Source: Oxyruncus cristatus | Lineage: Eukaryota > Chordata > Aves > Passeriformes > Cotingidae | NCBI GenBank assembly: GCA_013399855.1 | Contig: VXAY01002371.1 | Coordinates: 262,321 to 326,320 of the forward strand | Reading direction: 5' to 3' | Length of the DNA: 64,000 nucleotides | In this document: piece after piece, positions 1 to 13,000 of the stretch | How the letters are laid out: each line of letters starts with the position of its first letter | Numbering within the stretch: the first letter of the stretch is position 1 | The notes under the pieces: generated by a model | Seen by the model: the letters and a program-made list of their open reading frames with translations, nothing else | Databases searched by the model: none | What the model was told of the DNA's origin: nothing | Translations under genes and position numbers: made by a program

Positions 1-335
<335 letters not shown>

Positions 336-1825
336 CAGTTGCGCCAGTGGCGTTTTCGGAGGGAAACCTGGTAAGGCCTGAGCATCAGTAAGGTGTGAAG
401 AGGAGTGGGGCCAACAAAGGCCAGATCCACCAACATTCTTGGTCTTGGTGCTGTGGCATGGCACTGTTTTGGTTTTGCCTCTTTTTGTTTTTTCATTAAG
501 CAATTCTTTTAATTTAGCTGGAGGTGGGAAAACAGAAATTGATGGGCTGGTCCTAATGGTTTTGGGGGGTTGTTTGATTGTTTTTCTTTTCTGTGAAACT
601 TTTCCATTGTGTTTAAGAGGGATGGCGTCTTTCATCTTTTGCTAGCGGTCATATTTTAGTGTCAGTTTCTGTTGGTGAAATGGCTCCTGAAGCAAGTGGT
701 AATCTGACTGGAGGAACAACTCTTTCTGTTGCCTCGATTTATTAACTGGAAGATTGTAGTGACTAGTGAATGTCAAAACTATTCATCAGCTGCTCCAGCA
801 CAGGTCAGTCAATCTCGAGTTGTTTCAGCACAGTCTGCTGAAAGACCAGAAAAGTGCACATCTCAGAAGAGTACATTCTGTTTGATGAAACCTCAGTGTT
901 TAACTAATTCTTATTTTTTGAAAAGGTTAAAATGTAAGATTCATGTGGTCTGGAAGTTAGAAATTGTCTTGTTGGAAATTTTAGGTAGGTTTCCTGCTGA
1001 AAATAGAGTACAGAGAATAAATGGAGTAGTAGTATTAAATTAAGAACACCACGAAAGAAATTATAATATCTTAGTTTATTTCACAAATTATGATGCATGG
1101 TGGCTTCAGAGTTCACAGTGAAGTGCTTCAAAGTAGTTTGATGACCCAAGTTGCCTGTATTTTCTTTAGTAATTTGAAGTCTCATTTTTCAGAAAGGCTT
1201 AGCAGTTGCAGTTGACCTTCAACTTGTGGGTACTTTTTACCTCTGAGAAGTTTATGTATGTATGTAAGCAAGCTATTAGGGAGGACTACAGCTACGGGTT
1301 TACAGAAATGTGAGGAACTAAAATAGAGAATAAGTAATCTGCCATAGGGGACCTGGGTGTGTGGATAACATTGTGGAGGTGCAGATAATGAGACTGAAAA
1401 TTTCAGGATTCCAATTTTTTAACGTCTTTGTGATAGAGGCCCATTAATCACTTCTCAAATACAGTACAGTTGTATGATTTGAGATATTTATTTGTTGCCT
1501 TTTCCTGAAACTTCTGATGACATTGTTGTTGTGCCAAATTTAGCATTCATGAACATCTAGTCTGGGTACAGCATCTTCCAAAAGTTACTGTATCATTTTT
1601 GAGAGGTTTTCCCTCCCCCACCCCCCTTTGAAGTGATACATCATTAGACTGAAATTATCATTATGTGTCTGATATAAAAGAAATTCTATGGAAGCTCTGG
1701 CTTATCAGTGTAGCTGCACCACATTACCCACCTCCACAGCTGCACTTCACTCCTTCCTTTTGACTTTGTGTATGTTCTTAGTTATCAATTCCATCCTCCC
1801 AAGTGGATCCACTGTCTCCTCTTTG
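336..1825. other. Noncoding segment after the CpG island, no gene seen
   Basis: AT-rich intronic DNA with T-rich runs. No repeat family is recognised. Short open frames at 439-645 and 729-1043 have no domain. A C-rich run is present at about 1612-1626. Confidence 0.5.
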
Positions 1826-1940
1826 AGGTGTTTTAAAGATGGCACTTTGGGGCATGGTTTACTAGTGGACTTGGAAGTGCTGACTAAGAGTTGGACTCAA
1901 TGATCTTAAAAGTCTTTTCCAACTTAAATGATTCTATGAT
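1826..1940 (+). mobile_element. CR1 LINE fragment (3' end)
   Basis: The right part reads as an avian CR1 3' end. It has the CATGGTTTACTAGTGGACTT segment, the GTTGGACTCAATGATCTTAA segment, then TCTTTTCCAAC and the terminal ATTCTATGAT octamer motif. CR1 elements end in short ATTCTATG-type repeats rather than poly(A), and most copies are cut off at the 5' end, as here. The strand follows from the terminal motif at the right end. The left boundary is approximate and the copy is non-coding. Confidence 0.8.
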
Positions 1941-4900
1941 ACTCTTCTGCAGGAATTGTAAAATTTGTAAGATGCCAGCATATGACATCAAGGCAATTTA
2001 AGTTATTGGCATTGATTTCTTCTTTAGCTCACCTTATTTTCATTTGATGGGTCTGATAATAGTGTAGATTAACTGTCGTGGCAAGCCTGTGTAACATAGA
2101 AAGCATCACTTAGCTTTAATTAGTTTAAATTTAAATGCAATATTTTGAAATAGAAAGAGGAGCAAAGTTAACTTTCTTACTTTTAATTCAGGCTATGGTG
2201 TCAATGTATTTATTTTGGATAACAAATGCATATAACATCATTTTTTTACAACAGAAAAAACTTTCTTCATCCCCTCAGTGTGAATTACTTCACATTGTAG
2301 CATGTTGTAAGAAACAATTAAACTGGCAAGATTTGAGTTTGTATTGCTCGACATGTGTTATTCTGAATGCCACCCTACACTGTAGCAATCCATCTCCAAA
2401 ACAGCTTAAAGTGAATAGCAAAAGATCACGTCACTGTACATTATTTATTAGATGTCTTTTAGAGCAAAAAAGATCAAATACTGTATTCTTTCAATTGGGA
2501 AAGAGCCATAGTATAACATATTATAATCCAAAAACAAACCTAAAAAAACCATCAAAGCCAAACTATAGAAAACTGGCTATAATTTAATCATTATATTTTT
2601 AATATAGAATATGCAGTGTACAGGCTTCTGCATGTCAAAAGAAACTGGATGTATTCTCTGCAGTACACAGAATTAAAGAATCAGCTTGAAATTTGCGTCA
2701 AGTTTTTTAGCATAAATTTATTGCACATCCTTATCATGTCGAGATTCTGAAGTGGGGTACTAGAACACTGACCTGTTTGATATTTATTTGCATTTCTTGT
2801 TCTGCTGATCTGCAAACTAGCCTTCTACTTCCCTCCATGACTTACATGGAGAATGCCATCTTCTTAATATCTGTGAATAGAAATTATTATCTATAAAAGG
2901 AGGAGCATGCTGGTGTGTATGTGTGTATACATACGTATATGCATTTCCCTTGTTTCCTGAAGAATACTTCTTGTGCTCAGTTATGTAGTTCTGAGGGAAT
3001 TTTGGTGCTTTATTTTAAAACGTCCCTGAGAACTGCAAGTGCTGCTCCTCTGGCTTGTTTGGAGCCTTTTGCTAGCTGCTTGAGCTGTAGACGTGTCAAG
3101 AGATCAAAAATGAATATTGGATGTGGCTGTGGAGATGTTAAAAGCATCCATTTGCTGTCCTTCCTTTTTGCTGTAGTTTCAGATGAAGGATGAAACAACA
3201 GAGTGGGCAGAATAGAAAGGTGTTGGCAGAGTAAATTTTAGTTTAACTTAGTTTGATTATAGTCAGCAGAATTGGCTAACAACTACTTAGCAGAGCTTAA
3301 TATAGATCCCTTAAAGATGTGAAAACTTGGAATTGAAACCATGTGTGGGTGACTTCAGACATAGAGAATTATCACAAGCCATCTTGATGATTTCCATGGA
3401 GAATTAGAATGAGGCCTCGCCTTCTCATATTGCATCTTATATATTTTTCAGGTATAAACCAAGGAACGTAACTGTAACTGAGGAGAACTCTACAGAAGTC
3501 AGATTTTGTTCCATGTTGGTAATGCTCCTCAATACTCAACGGCTTCTGTTTTAGTTTGTCTACCAAGCTTACTGTTGCTGGCTGGTAGCCTTAGAAGAAA
3601 CTTCTTGTGGAGGTGATGGGATTGAATGCCCTTCAAACAAGAAGCCATGGTCAAGTGAAACATCTTGTCATGTCAAAACATCTAGCTGCTTAAAAAAATT
3701 GTCATTGATGTTTGTAATTCTGTCCTTAATTAGGAAGTTAATTATGCCTAATGTAGAAACTCAATAGTCTTTTGCCACATAGAAGTTTTGGGGGATGAAT
3801 TGATGGCAGAAGGAAACCAAAATGAGCAGCCCCACTGCGTTCCAGTGAAGACGAATGAAGAAGAATGCAGCACTGACCTGAACCAGCCAGATCAGAGAAG
3901 TATAGCCTTTAACTCCAAACGGCAACACTTCTTGCTTTGGTGGACATATTCCAAAATGGATTACGTCCATGCTGTGTTTGAGCAGGAGTAAAGGCACTAA
4001 ATGTCACTGTGGAGCACCAACTTTGTCAATATAAAGACAAGTAGGGTACCTTGTTGTGGAATGTTGTGCCAGGAGAAATTTAGTACTCTATTCATCTTGA
4101 ATATAGATTAAGTGACATTTAATAGTTTACTGGAATTTCATTACTATTTCTAATTGAAATAAATGGCCTGACCTGTTTCTTGAGGAACTTTATTCATTTT
4201 TTGATCTGCAGAGAATTGCAAGTACATTAAAAACATACATGCATTAAATCTCCCACACCAATTAAGATGATTTGCTTAGCCTCAGTAAAGTTATTCTCAT
4301 GTAGATTTCAGTATTTATTAGGGAGAATAAAACTGTAGTGTGACATACGTATGTGTACGTGACCTCATTGTCACTCACTGTGCTGTTCATGATTATCAGC
4401 ATGCTTGGAAAACAAACACTAAAAATTCAGCTGCATTTGAGATCATAATCTCAAGAGTTCAAGCAGATGCAGAAGAGTAAAAAGTCAGATCCAAGTGAGT
4501 ATCTGCTTAAACACCCAAACACGTTTTTTTTTTAAGTTATGTGGTGATGATATAGCAGTGGTTCTGATTAAGTCTTTGTTTAATCCTTGCCACTACAAAA
4601 TGAGGAATATTTCACATAAGTTAAGTGTTAAGATGTAAAGATGACTGAAATACTGCTTTGAAATACACAAGTTCAAGCTGGGGCTGGATAATGTAATCAG
4701 CACTTTAAATATCTACAGAAGTGAATTCAGCAAAGTAAAAATATTGTGCTTTGAAGAAATGGCAACACTCACCTATACTAGAATTAAACATGAACCTTTT
4801 TCTAAAGACCTGGCTGCTTTAGAATAACTGCATCAACTCTGATTAGCAGAGCGTTCTCAAATATGCCTTGGGGAAAGCTGCCTATTGACAGAAGTACTAG

Positions 4901-5489
4901 TGCATTAAGTAGTAACAATATTTTCATGGCAATAAATTAGCAAAGCTACAGGCAATGTTCAGGATGTGAAAAGGTGTTTTATGTAAGATACCACTGAATT
5001 TGCCTTTGACTTCATAAATCTGTTTTCTTTTAAAGAAAATGTAGCACCTCATATATTTGACAGCTGTTTCGAAGTCCTGGTTTATTAAACTCACAGAAAA
5101 CAAGCTGGAAAAGATCTTCTTCCCATCAGATCATTAAGGCAAAATGTTGGAGAACATGAATAACACAGTACTATGTTGTATTTGCATTTGAATTGTTCCT
5201 GGCTGTTTTAAAGTGTATTCAGTCTCCTCTGGAAATGTTGAATGCAAATCTTCATGGGTTTCATGATCTCTCAGATTTGGGGAAGGGAGATCTCCTTAGG
5301 GTATATTATATATGGAGTTCTGAGAGAGGATAGTATCAACTCCACAGCTTTCTTGCCCCCTTTCTATGATCTGAGCTCTGGTCATGGTGGTGGATGGCAG
5401 AGGAGAAGGGGAGTGTGTAGCTTCCAGTTCCAAGGAGCTGTGCAGAACTGAGTCCTGCAAGGGGGAACCTTCCTGCATTCTTCACAAGG

Positions 5490-5521
5490 CTGTAAGTTTA
5501 AAGGAAAAGCTAAACTTACAG
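5490..5521. repeat. Perfect inverted repeat (11-bp arms)
   Basis: The arm CTGTAAGTTTA at 5490-5500 is repeated in reverse complement as TAAACTTACAG at 5511-5521, with a 10-base spacer. A second, outer pair (GGAACC near 5464 and GGTTCC at 5521-5526) overlaps the right arm. No transposon ends or target duplications are seen. Confidence 0.8.
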
Positions 5522-5628
5522 GTTCCTAGCAAAGGAGAAATGCCTGGCCTCTGGTAGTTCCTTGAAGGCTTTTTTCTTTCCCCAAAGGACATGGTTCAGT
5601 CAGAGCTCTGTGGTGCAAAACTGAACTG

Positions 5629-5656
5629 AATTTTCCCACCTAGTAGTGGGAAAATT
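5629..5656. repeat. Perfect inverted repeat (11-bp arms)
   Basis: AATTTTCCCAC at 5629-5639 and GTGGGAAAATT at 5646-5656 flank a 6-base spacer. A partial further copy of the CCCAC...GTGGG motif follows at about 5657-5671, so the block contains three related GTGGG/CCCAC units. It lies about 110 bases right of the hairpin at 5490-5521. Confidence 0.8.
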
Positions 5657-6984
5657 CCCACATAGTGTGGGGTTTTGTGTAAATACTGCACCTCAACAGG
5701 GACACCACCAGCAGTGTGACGAAAGTCTAACTACCAGTTTCACTTCCACACACTGATAACCTATCTTGTTTTAAAAAAGTTTGGTGATCGTAAGCCTTTC
5801 CTAAAAGAAGACACATTTTAAGGAAAATACTTCTGTTGATACCCCCACCCCCAGAGCTTCTGTCCCTGCCATATGTAGGATGATAAAGCCCATACACACA
5901 ACTGTGTGTAAGGAACACCAAAGAAACCAAGATAATTTTTCACCAAAGAAGGAATTGGGTGAACATTGTTTCTAGTTTTGCTTATGACCGATATCCCTGT
6001 CTCGCATATTTTATAATGTATAGGGCTTCTGTGTCCCTGATTTAAAATGTGGAATAGAAGAATTTGTCTGAAGTCATGAAAAATTTTAGACAGATGAAGC
6101 ACTAGGACAGAGACCTTGTCCCTTCCCTTAGGATTAAGAATAAACTTCCTTACGTGCAAGTAACAGAAAAGTGATCAAGGAATAACTGGTAACTCAGCTA
6201 TATGGCAATTAGTTATGCCTGTGTGTTAGTTGTACCCTGTGTGCATATGTCATTATGAAGGGTCCCTATCCACTAAGGTATATAGATCCATAGGTATAAT
6301 TTGAAACATACTAACAGTCATTATGGAATTTTTGAAAAGTGCAGCAGAAGGGTTTGAATTGACAGAAATATTGTTACTGTAGATTAGGAATAAATTTATT
6401 ATATCTCTTACAGGAGCTCACTTACTGATTTGAGACTCTTTGAAAACAGAAGAGGACGGAATGTGTTAAAGCTAGATTGTATGTTCAACTTTTAAATTCC
6501 TTGCTTTGTCAGTTTGAATGAGCCCCTCTGCTTAGTGTTTGACAAAGCTATCTGTTCAATCTCTTTGTCTAGGCTAATATGACATCTCATATTGATGTGC
6601 TTATCTTGACAAATGTGGTGGCTTGTACACCCTGCAGGAATTGTCTTTTATTAAAAGAGCACGGCAGCACTATGTTTAGCACTGCCACGTTATTTTGGGA
6701 ATGGCTGTGCAGCGGAAAGGGGAGAATCGGTGAACCTTCCCTGACACTGGCAGTCTGCGAGCCAAGCTGGCCCAAAACTGTCTCCAGTGACTCATACAGG
6801 CTCTTCAGTTTGCTACTTGCAGATAGTAAAAGAACTTTTCTTATGATTTTGCAAAACAAAAGAGAAGTGGCATGTCACATGAAACACAAGTAGAAGGGCC
6901 TTCAAATAGTATCTCATCCTCATTCTCACAAACTCAGCAGGATGAGAATGACAATGATTCATGCCTCTCACGGGAGCCTTGCTC

Positions 6985-7050
6985 TTCCAGTTGGTCTCAT
7001 TCCCAGTGAAGTCAGTGGGGGTTTTGCCAGTGATTTCATTTGATGCTGCT
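6985..7050. repeat. Possible ancient amniote repeat relic
   Basis: The segment around CAGTGAAGTCAGTGGGGGTT and TTTTGCCAGTGATTTCA resembles a motif common in old, amniote-wide interspersed repeats, where GAAGTCAATGGGAGTTTTGCC-like sequence alternates with its near-complement. The match is from memory and short, so family and strand are left open. Confidence 0.4.
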
Positions 7051-10000
7051 GGGTTTGGCGTGAAGAGCTCAAATTTAAATCAACTAACAAGCGTATTCTT
7101 ACTGACTATAACTGTTGCGGTGGGTGAGAACAGGACTACATGAGATGAGAATAGTAAGTACAGCAGTATCATGAAAAAAAAATCAGAACTTTTCAGGGCT
7201 TTAAATACCACCATTAATAGCTTGAACATCAGTGAGGCAGACTTCTGAATGTAGATCTTACAGGTCTGTGCTAGAATAAATGTTTTGTACATATTCTCTG
7301 AAATCTCCACTAATGTGTATTGCCTGGCATTAAGTACACGTAGTTGTTTACAGCTGTCATCTCACTAACTTAAAATCAGGGAGAAATGTCAATAATATAT
7401 AGCAAATAAAGCTTACAACCAGGTACAAATGTATGTCTTCCAAAGGTTTGTTTTTTTCCACAGAAGAATTGCATTGGTTTTGAGGAAACACACCCTGAAG
7501 CCAAAATGTGGTGTTATTGCATATGATGTCAATCGAAAGTTTATGGGGAAATCAAGTCCGGTTCTGATGTCTGTGCCTCAAAAACCACACAGTAAATTTG
7601 GCGTGGTTAAGAAAAGAGTTAAAAAGCTAGAAAAAAACCCTTGCTTTTCAGTCAAGGACTAAGGAAATCTTGTACTGTTGTTTTTTTTTCCCAGAGTTAG
7701 TTAAGTGTCCACTTGGCCATGCTTTCACATGCACGGGAGGAAATATTTTGATTAGCAGAAAAAGGCATTGAGAACTTAAGTGAGTGAGAGCCGGAGCTAG
7801 ACTATTCATGCTGTGAAGAAGGCCAAAAGCCAGTGTAAACCAAAAACTAAATAAGTTAATATTCCATAGAGGAAAAAACTCAAACAACTTCCAAACAAAA
7901 CTAGGAGCATGCACCATTTTTGCATCAGTGCCCTTGGTTTGTGGAGAGGAGTTTGCTGGAAGTGACTCTTTTGGAATAGCAGGCTCCTGTCCCTTGGGCT
8001 CCACATCTCCCAGCCCTGCTGTCCCAGAGCCCTCAAGCTAAGCTACCTAGTCCCTGACTTCTTCTAAATCATCTCCCCTAAGTCTGCCTCAAGGCAAACT
8101 ATCCTCTTCCCTAAGAACTATCTCTTTCCCACCCAAGAATACACATATTTTGCCTTTGGTCTCCCTAACCTTTTCTTCTCCCAATCTACATTCTGAGTGA
8201 TTTTCATTCCATCTCTCTCCCTTGCTCCCCCAGTGTCTCAGGCTGCTGTTTGGATCCTTCTCTCTCCTCCCCCATGTTGTGATGAGAAAAGCAACTTTGT
8301 CTTCCGCTCAGGGAAATGGGGCAAGCGCTTCTCTCCCCTTTGTGCTCCCAGTCCCCAGCTGCCTTCCCACTGACCAACACAGATGGCTGAGCCCAGATTG
8401 TTCTCATAAAACTAAAGCTCTAAACTTTGATCTTAAAAAACTTCGATGTTAAAACTGCCACAAGCAGCAGTTATCCAAAGTCCCTCCAGCCCCAGTTCTG
8501 TGGCAGAAAGAAGGCATCAGTCCAGGAAGAGGATGCATAATAGCTTTTGAACATACGTATGGGACTGACTTGGTCTTTTTTGAAGCAGAACTCAATTTAT
8601 TGTTAAAGAAAAAAAACAGTTTGTAACCTCAATGCAAAATGTGTTAAATGCAGAAATTTTGAAAGGCTTCTTTTTTGCATATTTTTTAGTGCTAATCATG
8701 TTTTCATGTTAATTTCTTGTAATTGCAGCATCTCTGAATTCTTGTCCAGTTGTTTATTGTTCACCTAAATGTTTTTCTCAGCTTTTATTTAGACCCGTTC
8801 TAGTAATAACTGCTTGTGTTGTACTGCGTTGAGAGCTTTTATACAAATGCATCTCTCACCTTCTGTTTACCTTGTAGTTAAGGTTTCCCCCTAAATATCC
8901 AGCTATTAGTTTAGCGGAGGATTTTCCACAGTTGGGGAATGAAAAGTACCAGAATAAAGAATCATCAAAAAATCAAATTTGAGAAAGTCTATCATAGATC
9001 TTCATGTGCTAGTTCCTAAGCTAAAAATCTCAACCTCAGGATAAAAACAAATTACTATTTCAGCCTCTGAGTCTACATTATCTCATATCAAACCACACAT
9101 CAGAAGGGGATCTCATTTTAAAACACTAACCTGAAGCAACAACCTGGAAATTAATAAACTGAGGCAATTACTAACAAAGAAGATTTGTTCATTTTAAGTT
9201 GTAAACATTTAAAAGAGGAGAAAACAGAAAATAAGGAAATGTACCAAACTATACCAAGACATCTGGAAAAAGAGTAATTTTGATGTCCCCTGATGTTTTC
9301 GTGTGAAGAAAACTTCCTGAACTTTCCTATGATAACTTGTAAATAAGGTTTTGCCAAGAGGCTATTTCAGACACAGGATTGGTATTTACAGTGTTAAAAA
9401 TAATGCTCTGTAGTTTGTGAAGTAGGATGGAGCAAGAGGAAGCTTGACAAGAATACCACTAGCTGGTTTCTGTCCAGCTCTAAAAATTACATACAGTAGG
9501 GACATACTTCATGTAGCCAGTGACTAGGAGTAATAAAATCTGTGTGTGTCATTGCCAGTAATGTCAAAAACAAACAAAATAAAACCTCCAGTAACTTGTT
9601 TTATATCTCTCTAAGAAGTAACATTAGTATCCCTAGCAAAGGTTAAGGCAAAATTCTTCAGAAAGGTTAACTTTATTTAACCAAGGCTTGTGGTCTAAAA
9701 ACTCAAGTGTTTGAAGCAACGTTGAAAAATTCTCCTTTCAGTAGTACTTTGGTCTTGATGCAGTAATTCCCCAGGAAAATTATTCTCTGTGATAGAAAGG
9801 TATGTATGTGCCGTCAAGTGAAAGGAACTAACTTAATTGCTATCAGGCAGCAATGGAAACCGGCTCAGCCAGGCTTGCTTCTGACTGGTGTTCCCAGGCT
9901 CGTGGCCTCAGTGCTCATTTATTTCTATAAATATGAGTAGCACTGCAGAGGATTGAACCATTTTGGGATATTTTTCCAAGGGAGTTTTGTTTGCAATGAT

Positions 10001-13000
10001 CCTTTATCATAGGTGAGTTTTATGCATATCAATGAAAGCAGAGATTATCATAATAAGAGGTAGTCTGAATCTTGGAAGTTGGCTTATACCAATACTTTAG
10101 TAAGTATGTACTAGTTTGGGTGCTGTGCTTTTTATAAAATATTATATCACTTATGATACTGGGTGGGTTTCCTATGAGCCTTCAGTAGCGGGTATTAATT
10201 CACCTCTATAAGAAGTTGTAAATGATTGAGGTATTTCCCCAAGGAATTATTTCATCATAGAACTGGAAACATACTTAAAAGAGAATTTACATTCTAAACT
10301 TATGTATATTAAAAAGAACTGGTTATGCAGCCACTGGATTCATTAAGTCGATTCCTATGGTGTCTGACAGGAAATAAGCTATTGCAGTACCTCCTTTCTC
10401 CCTGTGAGTATGATGAGATTGGGTTTGGAAGGAGCAGGGTTTTGTTTAGGAGAACTAATTGTTTTCAGAGAACTTGTTTTATAGACCTTTAAGTGGATGA
10501 AATTGATGTAATAGTTAATATTATTGATCTCATTTTGGAAAATAAAGCAGAAATTCCTCTGTGCCTAAGACACTTCTTCCTACAAGGATAAGGAAATGAG
10601 TATCATCTTCTCAGTAAGAAGTAGCAGCTTTTTCCTTACAATGAATATGAATTATGTTCAAGGTGAAGGTAGTGCAGGAATTGCAATAGCTTAATTTTCT
10701 TTTCCTTACCTCTCGTCATATTTACTTTGGAAAAATATCTTTCTGTAATTTGAATATGCCATACAATTAGACAAAAACAGTTTGTTCTTTTTACTTAGCA
10801 TATTCCAACTTTGAAATCTTCTTTTTTTGTTGTTGTTGTTTTCCCCAATAGTTTGTGCAGTATGAATATACGCTCCATGCACTTGATAATTTTCAATTCA
10901 TAAGTGTCTAATTTTGAGTTTTCAAGATGTGTTATTTTTAACTGAAGTAGTAGCATTGTTTTTCCTTCAAATCAATCATGGCATTTAAATTCTCTTCTGA
11001 ACTTTTAGAGTTGGTGTCTTAAAAGTGACTTTCAGAATGACTCAGCTGTTTTCACTAACACCTTGCTGCTTTAGATAGCTGCTCCCAGAACTTATCTCTG
11101 CTCTTTGGTAGGTCTTTTCTTGCTGCCCTTTCTTTTTTCCTTCCTCCTTCTCCTCATTATTTGCTGATACATTGTTTTTATTTCTCTGGCTCCTGCTGAC
11201 AAAATATTAAAACTTCCATTGTAAATGGCATTGCTTTTGACCAGTCCTCTATTTTACTGTGTGTTTGTCTTGCAAAGTATTCTGTTAACAAACAAACAAA
11301 CAAACAAAAAATCTCTAATAACTCTTCAGGTAACTATTAGTGATTTTGTATATCTCATGGACAAGGAATTTGCTAGAAGAGAAATATTTGTGGTTTTAAT
11401 ATTGCATGGGTTAGGGGCATGTATGAATATTGAAAAGCATTACAAAAATCCCTAAAACTAAAACATAAACAGACTGCAGAACTGAATATTTGTCTTTGTG
11501 TACTTTCCTGTGGTCTGCTTACTAGCTGCTGGAAAATGAGACATAGACAATATGTAACTGTGTGTTGGTGGATAGAAGAGGAAAGTTCTGCAGTCTAAGT
11601 GGCAAATGTTGTCAGTTGTCTTTTCTATAGCAGAACTGTCAAATTATAAGCATGTTTACAACAGATTTTGTCAGGTGTGTATGCTGTGACCCATTACCCC
11701 CTATCATGTAAAACAGTGGAAATTTTGCTATTGATTTTCTTGGGAACGGACTGAGGTTTTTGCTAAGAGCCTACAATTCTGCTTTCAAAGTACTAAATAA
11801 AAATAATATAACCATTATTGTTTCTGGTTGAAACCGTGCCTAGATTTAAATGGCTTTTAAAACATATTTTTATTAGCTGCTATTTTCATGAGCTGGTAAA
11901 GTCCTTTCTCTTTGAAATGAGCTGCTGAGATCATGGGTGCCCCTCCACCCCACTTGTTGTTGTCAGCCAAATACCATTAAATAAATCTGGACTTCTTTCT
12001 TAGTTTTTTTCTTGCTTGCTTACTTCTCTCTTTTTCTCTCTCTCACATACACACCTTTTATTTTTCCAGTTTGGAGGCTTGTAAGATAAGTCCTACATAT
12101 ACCAATATATACCCCTTTCAAAAGGATTTTTAGCCTATTTAAGAAGAGTACTCCTACATTTTAATTATTGGTGCCTTACTAGACTTAAACTGGGAGGAGC
12201 AAAACTTGAAAAGGTGGTATAAGCTGTAGTAAAGACATATCAAGAGCAGCCAGGTAGAGAAAAAGGTTTTTATGATGTGATTGGAATGATATGCCCCAAG
12301 AAGGAGATCACTGACTTTGGTGAAAGGGTAGGATTTGTTTCAAGATGGGTAGAGTTTACTTATGTGTCTGGTCAGTCCTAAAGGTGGAAATTTTGGAGAC
12401 ATTGTGACTAATTTCCTGTTCTTTTTTAATTTAAAGTCATGTATTCGGAGGAGTTGTTGGCTGTCTGCCCTTATGCTTTCTTTTTCTTCAGCATCTATGG
12501 TTTCTGCTCCCTTTTCTGGTAAACACACACATATTTAGACCTGCTAGCCCACTGCTTGTGCCTATGTAGACCATTTTGTCAGCCTGGACAAAAAAAAGGC
12601 CTGAAATGGTATGTTAATAACACTCTACTAGTGTTTTCTTTCTGTATTCCCCCAACAGTGGGAACCTTGGTTTTCCAAGTCAGTTGTCTTTTAAATACAA
12701 GAAGAAGTTGGAAAAGAGAAGCTCTTTTTTTTTTTTCATAGGTTCATGTTTAAATCATGGCTCTGAATGTTGTTTAGACAGCTTGCAGCTGAAGAATATG
12801 TTTAGAAAAAGACTCTTACAGTTTTATGTAAGCTGCTTTTTTCCCTGTACAAGTAGGTGGTAGTGCTGCATGGAACTGTGTATCTCTAAAGAGCAGAAAA
12901 AACAGTGAAATTGGTGCAGCCATTTTCCATGTGTTCTCTTTCAGTATATCTAGGGTTTGACCAAATGGATATTGCCAAAGTTGTAAAAATAATTCTGTTT

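Larger units (their letters stand above)
1941..6984. other. Noncoding segment, single-copy-looking
   Basis: No exon or recognisable transposon. It holds an alternating TG/TA stretch at about 2913-2943, an A/C-rich stretch at 2527-2565, two adjacent hairpins (5490-5521 and 5629-5656, listed separately) and a moderately GC-rich block at about 6590-6900. Open frames such as 2135-2587 and 5818-6159 (-) have no domain content. Confidence 0.45.

Noticed and set aside
2135..2587. 150-codon open frame, the longest in the window
   Set aside because: No domain or targeting signal, Lys/Ser/Cys-rich composition of AT-rich noncoding DNA, and no splice or promoter context. Length alone is plausible by chance in 64 kb on six frames.
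7429..7662. Basic 77-codon frame preceded by a pyrimidine stretch and AG
   Set aside because: It looked like a possible ribosomal or histone-like exon, but no family motif could be recognised and no donor follows the basic part convincingly.
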